Origin: a virus
IMG/VR virus record: IMGVR_UViG_3300021225_000464
Span: 1 to 60,001 of that record
Direction: 5' to 3' (one strand)
Length of the DNA stretch: 60,001 bases
Shown here: piece after piece, positions 22,380 to 30,514 of the stretch
How the letters are laid out: each line of letters starts with the position of its first letter
Position numbering within the stretch: the stretch's first letter is position 1
Translations under genes and position numbers: made by a program
Notes under the pieces: generated by a model
Seen by the model: only the letters and a program-made list of their open reading frames with translations
The model's database searches: none
Told to the model about the DNA's origin: nothing

Positions 22380-23198
22380 ATGATAGAAAATGTTGATTTC
22401 TTAAAAAAGGTATTATCAATACCTACAAAATCATTCAAAGAAGATTTGATGATTGAATTTTTGGTTGAATATTTAACCGAAAAAAAACACAATTTTAAAG
22501 TTGATGACTTTGGGAATGTCTATGTCACCAAGGGTGTACTTGATGAAGGTGAATCCTACCCTTGTATTGTGGCTCACACCGATACTGTCCATAAAATTGA
22601 CACCATCAATATCCGTGAAGAACAACTTTACGACTCAAAACGTAATCTTAGTTTATCACTAAAGGCATATAATGATTTTGGTGACCCAACAGGTATTGGT
22701 GGGGACGATAAATGTGGTGTATTCGCTTGTCTTCAGTTGTTGGAAGTATTTGACAAAATCAAAGTTGCATTATTCGTTTCAGAAGAAGTAGGTTGTTTGG
22801 GTTCAAAAGAAGCTGACAGAGAATTCTTCAGTAATGTAGGTTACGCCATTCAGTTTGATGCTCCACACGACTACATGGTAACTGAATATTGTTATGGTGT
22901 GAAAGTATTTGAAACGGACTCAGAATTTGAGACAAAGGCTAAGAAAGTTCTGTCTGAAGGTATGTTGTCTGAACCAAAATACATGCAACACCCTTATACT
23001 GATGTTTGGCAGTTACGTAAAAAGTTTGATTTTTCTTGTATCAACTTCTCAATTGGTTATCACAACTATCACACACCAAATGAATATGTTGTTGTTCACG
23101 AAGTTTTCGCTGGAATGAATACAGGTAAAAAAATGATTGAAGAATTGGGTAATAAGAAATACCAATTCATACACAATTCACAAATGTTTAATTTTTGA
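22380..23198 (+). CDS. M20/M28-type zinc aminopeptidase (PepT-like)
   Basis: 272 residues with the di-zinc metallopeptidase set: VAHTDTVHK (65-72), GIGGDDKCGVFA (about 105-116), VSEEVGCLGS (about 132-141), QFDAP (about 159) and YHNYHTPNEYV (about 227-237). It should trim dipeptides or short peptides in the cytoplasm. The dimerisation lid domain is reduced compared with PepT (about 410 residues). It sits between tmRNA and the ClpC-like gene with which it converges. It could recycle peptides released by Clp/ClpP, an inference from position. Confidence 0.85.
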   Translation: MIENVDFLKKVLSIPTKSFKEDLMIEFLVEYLTEKKHNFKVDDFGNVYVTKGVLDEGESYPCIVAHTDTVHKIDTINIREEQLYDSKRNLSLSLKAYNDFGDPTGIGGDDKCGVFACLQLLEVFDKIKVALFVSEEVGCLGSKEADREFFSNVGYAIQFDAPHDYMVTEYCYGVKVFETDSEFETKAKKVLSEGMLSEPKYMQHPYTDVWQLRKKFDFSCINFSIGYHNYHTPNEYVVVHEVFAGMNTGKKMIEELGNKKYQFIHNSQMFNF

Positions 23199-23205
23199 CA
23201 ATAAA

Positions 23206-23230
23206 AAAAAGGGGTTTATTCCCCCTTTTT
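23206..23230. terminator. bidirectional rho-independent terminator
   Basis: A-run then GGGG, a short loop, CCCC and T-run between the convergent peptidase and ClpC-like genes. The ClpC stop lies in it. Confidence 0.75.
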
Positions 23231-25279
23231 CTTTCTAGCTCTTTTTGGTTTTGGTGTTTCATCAGGTTGAGATTCAACTTCTGATATTGACACTTCTTCT
23301 TCATTTATTTCAATGTTGTAGAACTTATCAAGTACAATCTTTTCACGTAGTACTTCGTCAGAAATGTAATCTTCAATTTTTTCTTGAATTGCTCTTTTCA
23401 ATGGACGTGCACCATAGACTTCATCAAATCCAACTTTAGAAACAAAGTCAATTACTGATTGTCCGAAACTAATATTGTATCCCAAATTAGTCAAACGTGA
23501 TTTTAATTTGTTAATCTCAACCAAAACAATTTTTTGAATATCATCATTTTGAAGAGTGTTAAATACGATTACTTCATCTAAACGATTGATGAACTCAGGA
23601 GCAAAGTGGTTCTTCAATTCTTTGTTCAACATTGTCTTCTTCAACTCTTCATTGGCGTAAACGTTGTTGTTACCACTGAATCCGATACCTGCTCCGAACT
23701 CTTGCATCTTTTTTACACCTAAGTTTGAAGTCATGATAATCAAACAGTTTTTGAAATTGATTTTTCTTCCAAAACTATCTGTCATGTAACCTTCATCTAA
23801 TAGTTGGAGTAATGCTGAAAAGATATCTTTGTGTGCTTTCTCTACTTCATCAAATAATACTACAGAGTATGGTTTTGTTTTAACTTGTTCTGTAAGTTGT
23901 CCACCTTCATCATAACCTACATAACCAGGAGGTGAACCAATCAAACGAGATACTGTATGTTTCTCTTGGAATTCAGACATATCTACTCGGATAAGATTTT
24001 CATCACTACCAAAGATTTGTTTCGCCAATTCTTTTGCTAATAATGTCTTACCAACACCTGTTGAACCCAAGAAGATAAATGAACCAATTGGTTTATTTGG
24101 GTCTTTAATACCTAATCTGTTTCTACGGATTGATTTGGCAATCTTTGTGATTGCTTCTTTTTGTCCAACAACACATTTATTCAATTCTTCTTCTAAATTG
24201 ATAAGAGTGTTTTTATCATCCAAACTAAGTTTTGTTAGTGGGATTTTTGTCATCGTTGAAACAACTTCATAAACAAGTTCTTCAGAAATTGACTTTCTAT
24301 TTTCTAACAAAGTTTGTTCAAACTTTTTCTTTTCAATATCAAGTTGTGATAAAACTTTCTTTTCTTTATCTCTTAAGTTTGCGGCTTCCTCGTAGTTCTG
24401 TTTTTTAACTACAAGTAATTTCTGTTGTTTAATCTCTAATGCTTGACGTTTTAATTCGTCAATAATTTCAGGATTTTTAACATCTACCTGAGCTCTTGCT
24501 CCGACCTCATCCAAAATATCAAATGCTTTATCAGGAAACTCACGGTCTGTGATATATCGTTCAGCCAAATCAACACAGATTTGTAGAATTTCATCGGTAT
24601 AATTTACCTTGTGATAATTTTCGTATCTATCCTTAACATTTTTAAGGATTTGTAATGTTTCTTCTTTTGTTGAAGAACTAACAATTACTTTTTGGAAACG
24701 ACGGTCTAACGCTCCGTCTTTTTCAATTTGTTTTTTGTATTCATCCAATGTGGTTGCTCCAATACATTGTATTTCACCTCGTGAGAGAGCTGGTTTTAAG
24801 ATGTTGGACGCATCCATTGAACCTGAAGCATTACCTGCCCCAACAATCGTATGGATTTCATCAATGAAAAGAATAACATTTGGGTTTGCTTGAATTTCTT
24901 CCAAGATAACCTTTAATCTTTCTTCAAATTGTCCACGATACTTTGTTCCTGCGACAACCGAGTTCATCTCTAATGATAGGATACGTTTATCTACAAGATT
25001 TCTTGGACAATCGCCATCAAAAATCTTCATTGCTAATCCTTCTACGATTGCAGTTTTACCACAACCTGGTTCACCAATGATAATTGGGTTATTTTTCTTT
25101 CTTCTTGAAAGAATTTGTGCAATACGTAATATTTCGTCTTCCCTTCCGACAACGGGGTCTAACTTACCTTCTTCGGCAAGTTTAATAAGGTCACGACTAA
25201 AATTGTCTAACACAGGTGTAGAAGAGTTTGATTCTACTTTTTTTGGTGCTTTACCGCTTTCACCTACTGAATCTGTCAT
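23216..25279 (-). CDS. ClpC-like AAA+ unfoldase lacking the Clp-N domain
   Basis: 687 residues from ATG 25279 ([14 protein letters not shown]); a TTG 45 bases upstream is less likely. D1 has GEPGCGKT (69-76), VILFIDEIH (about 135-143) and [13 protein letters not shown]-like linker follows ([14 protein letters not shown], about 307-320). D2 has GSTGVGKT (about 425), the pore loop [20 protein letters not shown], and GARPLKRAI. The roughly 150-residue N-terminal substrate/adaptor domain of ClpC and ClpA is absent. A GIGFSG sequence in D2 fits the IGF-type loop that docks ClpP, so it may use host ClpP. The C-terminus is Lys/Arg-rich. A -7 box TATATTTG lies 49 nt upstream. Confidence 0.92.
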   Translation of the reverse strand: MTDSVGESGKAPKKVESNSSTPVLDNFSRDLIKLAEEGKLDPVVGREDEILRIAQILSRRKKNNPIIIGEPGCGKTAIVEGLAMKIFDGDCPRNLVDKRILSLEMNSVVAGTKYRGQFEERLKVILEEIQANPNVILFIDEIHTIVGAGNASGSMDASNILKPALSRGEIQCIGATTLDEYKKQIEKDGALDRRFQKVIVSSSTKEETLQILKNVKDRYENYHKVNYTDEILQICVDLAERYITDREFPDKAFDILDEVGARAQVDVKNPEIIDELKRQALEIKQQKLLVVKKQNYEEAANLRDKEKKVLSQLDIEKKKFEQTLLENRKSISEELVYEVVSTMTKIPLTKLSLDDKNTLINLEEELNKCVVGQKEAITKIAKSIRRNRLGIKDPNKPIGSFIFLGSTGVGKTLLAKELAKQIFGSDENLIRVDMSEFQEKHTVSRLIGSPPGYVGYDEGGQLTEQVKTKPYSVVLFDEVEKAHKDIFSALLQLLDEGYMTDSFGRKINFKNCLIIMTSNLGVKKMQEFGAGIGFSGNNNVYANEELKKTMLNKELKNHFAPEFINRLDEVIVFNTLQNDDIQKIVLVEINKLKSRLTNLGYNISFGQSVIDFVSKVGFDEVYGARPLKRAIQEKIEDYISDEVLREKIVLDKFYNIEINEEEVSISEVESQPDETPKPKRARKKKGE

Positions 25280-25327
25280 AAAATAGTTTTTATTAAAATT
25301 AAATGAATTTGAACTTAAATTCAACTA

Positions 25328-25335
25328 CAAATATA
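25328..25335 (-). promoter_or_regulatory. host-type -7 box upstream of the ClpC-like gene
   Basis: TATATTTG on the - strand; no TTG is found at the expected -33 distance. Confidence 0.35.
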
Positions 25336-25344
25336 AATCAAAAT

Positions 25345-25351
25345 TATTTAT
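25345..25351 (+). promoter_or_regulatory. TATTTAT late-promoter-like motif
   Basis: The motif ends 16 nt before the ATG at 25368. Confidence 0.4.
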
Positions 25352-25367
25352 CATTAAAAAAAAAGTT

Positions 25368-25610
25368 ATGGCAATTACAAAAGAAACAATCAGCGGAACA
25401 AATATTATTTGTGAAATTGAATCATCAAACATCACTAAAACAGATTTCAACACAGAAAGTAAAAAATTAATTGTTGATTTTAAAACGGGTGCTCAATATG
25501 AGTACGAAGGGGTTCCTCATGAAGTTTATACAAGATTTAGAATGGCGGAATCACAAGGAAGTTTTTTCAATAAAAATATCGCAAAAGCGTACAAATACAA
25601 AAGATTATAA
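25368..25610 (+). CDS. KTSC-domain protein
   Basis: 80 residues. SSNITKTDFNTESKKLIVDF, then Y-E-Y-E-G-V-P, then FRMAESQGSFFNKNI match the KTSC domain, a small beta-rich module named for its K-T-S-C positions and often next to RNA-metabolism proteins. The lysyl-tRNA synthetase C-terminal relationship gives it a possible nucleic-acid role. The first 14 residues are polar and not a leader. It starts the + strand packaging block. Confidence 0.82.
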   Translation: MAITKETISGTNIICEIESSNITKTDFNTESKKLIVDFKTGAQYEYEGVPHEVYTRFRMAESQGSFFNKNIAKAYKYKRL

Positions 25611-25618
25611 TTAGTTGA

Positions 25619-25625
25619 TATTTAT
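25619..25625 (+). promoter_or_regulatory. TATTTAT late-promoter-like motif
   Basis: The motif ends 5 nt before the GTG at 25631. Confidence 0.4.
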
Positions 25626-25630
25626 TATTT

Positions 25631-26392
25631 GTGAAAGATAATAATATAATCCAAAGTTTTTTCTCTAAAGATGAACTCAATCCAAAAATTTGGGATGAGA
25701 ATAAACAATTGAGAAAAGAAGTAAGAGAAAAATTACTTCAAACCGCTAATGAATTTATTGATTTTATTGGTGTTCCTATTTTACTTGAGGATGTTATTTT
25801 TACAGGTTCTTTGGCAAATTATAATTGGTCGGAATATTCAGATATTGACCTTCACGTTGTATGTGATTTTATTCAGTTTTCTGACACAGAACTTCCTCTT
25901 TATGAGGAATTATTTAAAGTGAAAAAAACTATTTTTAATACAAATCATGATATTAAAATTTTTGGATATGAAGTTGAGCTTTATGTTCAAAATGCAACTG
26001 AAGCACATTTTAGTTCAGGGGTTTATTCGGTATTATATGATGAATGGGAAGTTGAACCTGAAAAAGAAGATGCTAAACTTGACACTAAATTATTGAAATC
26101 CAAAATTAATCATTGGAAATCACAAATTGATACTGTAATAGATAATGCTAGTGAAAAAGATATTGATGATGCTAGAGAATATATTAAAAAATTCAAAGAA
26201 AAATTAAAAAAATATAGAAGTTCAGGACTTAAAAAAGATGGTGAATTTTCTTATGAAAATTTGGTTTTTAAGTATCTAAGAAGAAGTGATTATCTTGATA
26301 AGTTATTTAATTTAGAAAATCAACTTTTAGATAAAGAACTATCTTTAATGGAACAAAAACTAGATTTTTTACTTAATCTAAAAAAATCCTAA
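25631..26392 (+). CDS. nucleotidyltransferase-fold protein
   Basis: 253 residues from GTG. FTGSLANYNWSEYSDIDLHV (about 56-75) is the G-S-x(n)-D-x-D signature of the polymerase-beta nucleotidyltransferase fold, and the later YEVELYVQ could give the third Asp/Glu. The C-terminal half is a Lys/Glu-rich helical domain. I remember a similar GSLANYNWS-type protein near packaging genes in T4-like cyanophages. Substrate is unknown (tRNA, protein or antibiotic modification). Confidence 0.8.
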   Translation: MKDNNIIQSFFSKDELNPKIWDENKQLRKEVREKLLQTANEFIDFIGVPILLEDVIFTGSLANYNWSEYSDIDLHVVCDFIQFSDTELPLYEELFKVKKTIFNTNHDIKIFGYEVELYVQNATEAHFSSGVYSVLYDEWEVEPEKEDAKLDTKLLKSKINHWKSQIDTVIDNASEKDIDDAREYIKKFKEKLKKYRSSGLKKDGEFSYENLVFKYLRRSDYLDKLFNLENQLLDKELSLMEQKLDFLLNLKKS

Positions 26393-26401
26393 TTTTCTGT
26401 A

Positions 26402-26408
26402 TATTTAT
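26402..26408 (+). promoter_or_regulatory. TATTTAT late-promoter-like motif
   Basis: The motif ends 16 nt before the ATG at 26425. Confidence 0.4.
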
Positions 26409-26424
26409 TAAGAAAACTTAAATT

Positions 26425-26607
26425 ATGGCGCAGTATTCTTCAGGAACATATACATATAAAGTAATTAATGTAGGTACAGGTTCATGTGAAACATGTTTAT
26501 CTACACTACAACCACATCCTACATGGGGTGGAGGAACAAATGGAGGAGATACTGTAGTACAATTAAACGCCGTTACTATAGGTGGATTTAATGGATTAAA
26601 TAGTTAA
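26425..26607 (+). CDS. small Gly/Thr-rich hypothetical protein
   Basis: 60 residues with two Cys (C-E-T-C) and Gly-rich stretches (TWGGGTNGGD, TIGGFNGLN). It looks like a small virion or decoration protein, but nothing identifies it. It lies 13 bases before the acidic gene at 26621. Confidence 0.5.
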   Translation: MAQYSSGTYTYKVINVGTGSCETCLSTLQPHPTWGGGTNGGDTVVQLNAVTIGGFNGLNS

Positions 26608-26620
26608 AAAAAACAAAAAA

Positions 26621-27886
26621 ATGAGTAAACTAAAACCAATTGGTAGTGAGAAACTACAAGGAATTGATAAGTTGCAAAGAATGATGCAAATTGCAACATA
26701 TAAAGAGCATTTACCAAATCCTATAAATGAGACATCCTCAACTGATTATAGAATTACATTGGCTGATGGACATACCTATGAAATTGTTAAAGAAAGATTA
26801 GGGTATATCATTAAAAAACAAGTTAATGAATCTGCCTCAGATTATATTGACCCAATTAAGAATAGAAAACATTTCTCTTCTTATTCTGCAGCAATGAGAA
26901 AATTAAATTTAATGGCTGGTGAAATTAATAGAGTTAATGGTATTGACGAAGGAATATCTTTATTTACTGAAGATAAAAAATATATGTTGAAGACTCCACA
27001 ACCTAAAGTTGAGGCACCAACTGAAGCACCTTCAGATTTACCTCCACCGTCACCTGAACCGGCACCTGAAGACGTGATGCCAACTCCTCCATCAGATGAG
27101 GAATTACCAATGGCACCTGAAGGTGAAGAACCATCTACAGATGATATGCCTGATATGGGTGAAGAACCATCTATAGATGATATGCCTGATATGGGTGAAG
27201 AACCGTCAGAAGGTGCACCTGTTACATTTAAATCAATTCAAAAATTAACAGGTAAATTGGCTCAAAAAATTAGAGATTATTCTGGTGAAGAAGAGTTATC
27301 AAGTAAAGATGTAAAATATGTTATTAATTCAATACTATCTTCTTTAGATTTAAATTCATTAGATGAAGAGGATAAGGAAGAAATTTTAACAAGATTTGAT
27401 AGTGATGAAGAGTCTGACTATGGAATGGAAGATATGGGTTCATCTGAAGAAGGTGATGATATAGAAATTGATTCAGAAGAAGAAGTTTCAACTGAAGAGG
27501 AACCAACACCTGAAGAAATGGGTGAAGGATGGATGGACGAAGGAGAGTTCAATGAGGATAATTATACATCAAAGGTATTAGATACTATATTTAAAGAATC
27601 TACAATTGAAAAAGTTCTTAAAGGTTATGTTGTAATCAATGAAAACGAAAAGAAATTTTTAAAAGATAAAAAGAAAACTCAAAAGACTATTTCTGAATCA
27701 AGAAAAATTAAGTATTCAAAAGAAATTGAAAGATTATCACTTACTGAAGAACAAAAAGAAATATCAAATAGAATTGTTGAGAACTTCCCATTTATAACTT
27801 TTGTAGGTAAAACAAATAAAGGTAATTTAGTATTTGAAAATAATAACAAACAACTTAAGGTATCTCCAAAAGGTAATATCCTATGA
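26621..27886 (+). CDS. acidic, proline-rich putative prohead core protein
   Basis: 421 residues. The N-terminal part ends in P-I-N-E at residue 37 (I-x-E site). Residues about 125-205 are Pro/Glu-rich with two and a bit copies of the 12-residue unit GEEPSIDDMPDM. Further long Glu/Asp runs follow (about 265-310), and a basic C-terminal end. Its composition and location just before terminase resemble scaffold/core proteins processed by the prohead protease. No catalytic motif is seen. It overlaps the next gene by 4 bases. Confidence 0.65.
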   Translation: MSKLKPIGSEKLQGIDKLQRMMQIATYKEHLPNPINETSSTDYRITLADGHTYEIVKERLGYIIKKQVNESASDYIDPIKNRKHFSSYSAAMRKLNLMAGEINRVNGIDEGISLFTEDKKYMLKTPQPKVEAPTEAPSDLPPPSPEPAPEDVMPTPPSDEELPMAPEGEEPSTDDMPDMGEEPSIDDMPDMGEEPSEGAPVTFKSIQKLTGKLAQKIRDYSGEEELSSKDVKYVINSILSSLDLNSLDEEDKEEILTRFDSDEESDYGMEDMGSSEEGDDIEIDSEEEVSTEEEPTPEEMGEGWMDEGEFNEDNYTSKVLDTIFKESTIEKVLKGYVVINENEKKFLKDKKKTQKTISESRKIKYSKEIERLSLTEEQKEISNRIVENFPFITFVGKTNKGNLVFENNNKQLKVSPKGNIL

Positions 27887-28302
27887 GTTATTTAGTTTTT
27901 GTTAACGGACTAGGTGCGAATTATAGAGGAAACAAAACTTACGAGTTTATTTTCTCACAAACAACTGATGTATTTGGTGATGATTGGGACACAGTTCCTG
28001 CAAATGGAAACCCAACACCACCTGATACTGAAGAAATTAAAAAAGTAGGAGTATTGAATAGAGACGGAATAGATATGGAGCTCATTCAAAACTCCGATTT
28101 TTTTTGTATGAAAGATGCGTTAGACAATGTGGTAGCTTTAGCTTGGGAAAAAGATAGTGACAAAGATGAAAGATTAGTTTTTCACTTTGGAATGACTGAA
28201 CAACAAGTGAAAGATAAATTATATGAAAAGGATATAATCCTTGAATTTTATAAAGAATTTGAAGAAGATGGAAATAAAAAAACAAATTCAAAAATTAGTT
28301 GA
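27883..28302 (+). CDS. conserved phage hypothetical protein
   Basis: 139 residues: MSYLVFVNGLGANYRGNKTYEF, GDDWDTVPANGNPTPP, and later VALAWEKDSDKDERLVFHFG. I remember the start of this protein (V-N-G-L-G-x-N-Y-x-G) from T4-like phages, where it sits near packaging genes; no function known. Its coding region overlaps the next gene start by 35 bases. Confidence 0.65.
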   Translation: MSYLVFVNGLGANYRGNKTYEFIFSQTTDVFGDDWDTVPANGNPTPPDTEEIKKVGVLNRDGIDMELIQNSDFFCMKDALDNVVALAWEKDSDKDERLVFHFGMTEQQVKDKLYEKDIILEFYKEFEEDGNKKTNSKIS

Positions 28303-29152
28303 GATAGGTTTTACTAAAGAAAATTTAAGTAAACAATCTCCAAAACAAATTAATACCTTATATGAATCTATGGTAAATGCCCATGGATTTGTTGGTTATG
28401 GTAAAATGAATAAACCTATTGGTATTATGAATTCAAAAGGTGAAACTAAAGAGGCTATTACTCAAACTAAAGATGTTACAACAACAACAAATATACCTTT
28501 ATCGGATATTCAAAATAAAGGAACAATAATTCCAAAATCAAATGACCCTAACAAACCATCAACCGCTAAAGTGGAAAACGGAGTTTTGAAAATATCAACA
28601 GCTGAAGGTGAAATGAAAGAAGGTAAAACAAGAAAAAAGAAAAAAGTTGAAAAAAATCCTTGGGCTATCTGTACATCATCATTAGGATTAGAAGGTAAAA
28701 AGAAAGATGACTATACTAAAGGTGAAGATAAAAAATTTGAAAGATGTGTTCTTGATGTCAAAAAGTCATTAAAAGAAGGTAAAAACCCATATGAAGTAAT
28801 CTTGGAACGAAAAATGAGAGATATCATTGAAGAAAATTTAAGACCTACTATGACTAAAAAAGATTTGATTAAAAGTATTTTAGAATCACAAACTAAAGAA
28901 AAAACTAAAGAAAAGGAAAAGACAAAAACTCCAACTAGAAGAAGTCCGTTCCAACCGGCTCCTAACACAGACCCAAAACCAAAAGGTTCAGGAACTAAAG
29001 AAAAGGAAAAAACTAAAGAGAAGGAAAAAACAACAACTCCAACTAGAAGAAGTCCGTTCCAGCCAGCTCCTAACACAGACCCAAGACCAAAAGGTGAATT
29101 ACCTGATTATTTAAGTTTTGGTAGTATGAATATTAAATTAAAAGGTGAGTAA
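28268..29152 (+). CDS. Lys-rich protein with 28-residue duplication
   Basis: 294 residues from ATG 28268; a TTG at 28241 is weaker. The middle has NPWAICTSSLG ... FERCVLDVKK, a two-Cys motif I associate with several phage virion-associated proteins. The C-terminal part is basic and contains two copies of a unit with TPTRRSPFQPAPNTDP and Lys/Glu runs. The protein ends FGSMNIKLKGE. No leader with a clear site is seen. It is probably a core or DNA-associated protein. Confidence 0.6.
   Translation: MEIKKQIQKLVEIGFTKENLSKQSPKQINTLYESMVNAHGFVGYGKMNKPIGIMNSKGETKEAITQTKDVTTTTNIPLSDIQNKGTIIPKSNDPNKPSTAKVENGVLKISTAEGEMKEGKTRKKKKVEKNPWAICTSSLGLEGKKKDDYTKGEDKKFERCVLDVKKSLKEGKNPYEVILERKMRDIIEENLRPTMTKKDLIKSILESQTKEKTKEKEKTKTPTRRSPFQPAPNTDPKPKGSGTKEKEKTKEKEKTTTPTRRSPFQPAPNTDPRPKGELPDYLSFGSMNIKLKGE
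28904..29095 (+). repeat. two 84-bp direct coding repeats
   Basis: 28904-28987 and 29012-29095 match with about 6 mismatches in 84 bases, encoding TPTRRSPFQPAPNTDP with flanking Lys/Glu runs. Confidence 0.88.
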
Positions 29153-29153
29153 G

Positions 29154-30449
29154 ATGAAAAAAGAACAATTAGTAAGAAGATTGGTTAATCGTATTAATGA
29201 AGCACCTATTGGGTACGAAGGACCTGAGAGAATGGCTCCTGATATCCAATCTAAATTTGAAAAAGGTGAAACACCCCATTCGGGTAGTAAGGCATTTCCT
29301 GAAATTACACCTGAAGGACCAGATAAACCATCTAACTTTGAGCAACTTATTGCATCACAAAGATTTAAAGATGTTATTGGTAGATTAAAAAGATATACAG
29401 GTCTTCAAGATGTTACATCACAGAACTCAATGATGAGACTTCAAATGATGGTAATGAATGCTATGCAAGAAATTGCTCAGATTGAATCTGAAAACAAAGA
29501 ATATTTGGAAGAACTTGCAATTGAATTGGTACAAAAAGAATTTGGTATTCCTGAAGGAGCATTACAATATGATGTAAAGTTGGTTCAACCAAATGATATT
29601 GATTCAAGCAAGTTATCACCTAAAGGTGAGGAACCAAGTGAAGAGGAAATTGAAAATATGTTTGGTTCTGAAGAAGAACAAGAACAACTTGAAGATTTCA
29701 TGGATTCATTTGAAAAATTTGATTTGGAAAAGGCAAAAAGAAGATTTATCAACTCACTTATTCAAGGAGCAGCTAAACAATCTTCTTATATGTTTGAATT
29801 ATTAAACAGAGAGTTAAACGCTATCAACCCAAGATTGTTAAACATGTATGGTGTCTTTATGTCATTCGCAGATTCACTTTATTGGTTAATGCCTGACTCA
29901 ATGGTTCAAGGTATGGCTGGTGGCGGAGAATCTACTTATGGTATGTCAGAATTGGACGCTAAGACTGACCCACCAACAGTAAAAGCACGTGGTGTTAACT
30001 TACCAATCCTTATTCATGAACTTGCTAAAGGTGTTATGGAAATTGCTGGTACATACGGATTACCAAAAGATAAGACAAGACAAGAGGCGGTGATTAACTC
30101 ACAAGATACAGTTGTTGGTGAAATTTGGGACATGAGATTAGGTCCTGTTATTTGGCAAAAGTTCCGTGAGTCTTATCCTGATGAGTTGTTTGACGATGAT
30201 AAGAGAAACTTACAACAATATTTCCTTGTAAAGTTTGCTGAACTTACACCAAACGAATTCTTCAAAATGGCTCGTGAAATTTTATCAGGTTCACCAAAAG
30301 GGAAGAAAATGGTAAAAGACATGGTTGATGAAATCATAGAAGAATTAAAAGGATATGAGTATGAAGATACTATGAAGAAATATGAAGACGATGACGACGA
30401 TGATGATGAGGATTTTGATGATTTTTTAAAAGGATTAGGTATCAACTAA
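29154..30449 (+). CDS. putative head-associated protein with leader and poly-Asp tail
   Basis: 431 residues from ATG 29154, preceded by AAAGGTGAG; a GTG at 29145 overlaps the upstream stop. The leader MKKEQLVRRLVNRINE gives an I-N-E site at 16, followed by Ala-Pro. The middle (about 210-370) is Met/Leu-rich and looks globular and conserved, with LPILIHELAKGVMEIAGTYG and FFKMAREILSG. The last 25 residues include eight consecutive Asp/Glu. Function is unknown. The end is marked by a strong terminator before terminase. Confidence 0.65.
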   Translation: MKKEQLVRRLVNRINEAPIGYEGPERMAPDIQSKFEKGETPHSGSKAFPEITPEGPDKPSNFEQLIASQRFKDVIGRLKRYTGLQDVTSQNSMMRLQMMVMNAMQEIAQIESENKEYLEELAIELVQKEFGIPEGALQYDVKLVQPNDIDSSKLSPKGEEPSEEEIENMFGSEEEQEQLEDFMDSFEKFDLEKAKRRFINSLIQGAAKQSSYMFELLNRELNAINPRLLNMYGVFMSFADSLYWLMPDSMVQGMAGGGESTYGMSELDAKTDPPTVKARGVNLPILIHELAKGVMEIAGTYGLPKDKTRQEAVINSQDTVVGEIWDMRLGPVIWQKFRESYPDELFDDDKRNLQQYFLVKFAELTPNEFFKMAREILSGSPKGKKMVKDMVDEIIEELKGYEYEDTMKKYEDDDDDDDEDFDDFLKGLGIN

Positions 30450-30456
30450 AAACTTT

Positions 30457-30484
30457 AAAACCCTTCAGAGATGAAGGGTTTTCT
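30457..30484 (+). terminator. rho-independent terminator
   Basis: AAAACCCTTC, loop AGAGAT, GAAGGGTTTT and T-rich end; separates the core gene from terminase. Confidence 0.88.
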
Positions 30485-30502
30485 ATTTTATGATAAATTT
30501 TA

Positions 30503-30509
30503 TATTTAT
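30503..30509 (+). promoter_or_regulatory. TATTTAT late-promoter-like motif (terminase)
   Basis: The motif ends 5 nt before the ATG at 30515. Confidence 0.5.
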
Positions 30510-30514
30510 AGTAT

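Noticed and set aside
22361-22382. ATAGCT...AGCTAT hairpin over the peptidase start codon as a thermosensor or riboswitch
   Set aside because: Only 6 bp, AU-rich and unstable; overlaps a better-explained promoter box.
28711-29076. 121-residue - strand frame with repeats VFSFSLVFSFSLV
   Set aside because: Shadow of the 84-bp direct repeats in the 28268 gene.
28904-29095. Two repeats as a possible CRISPR array
   Set aside because: Only two long units that are coding and in frame; no spacer pattern. No CRISPR array seen anywhere in the window.
29995-30060. LIHELAKGVMEIAG in the 29154 protein as a zincin motif
   Set aside because: H-E-L-A-K lacks the second His of HExxH; no third ligand visible.
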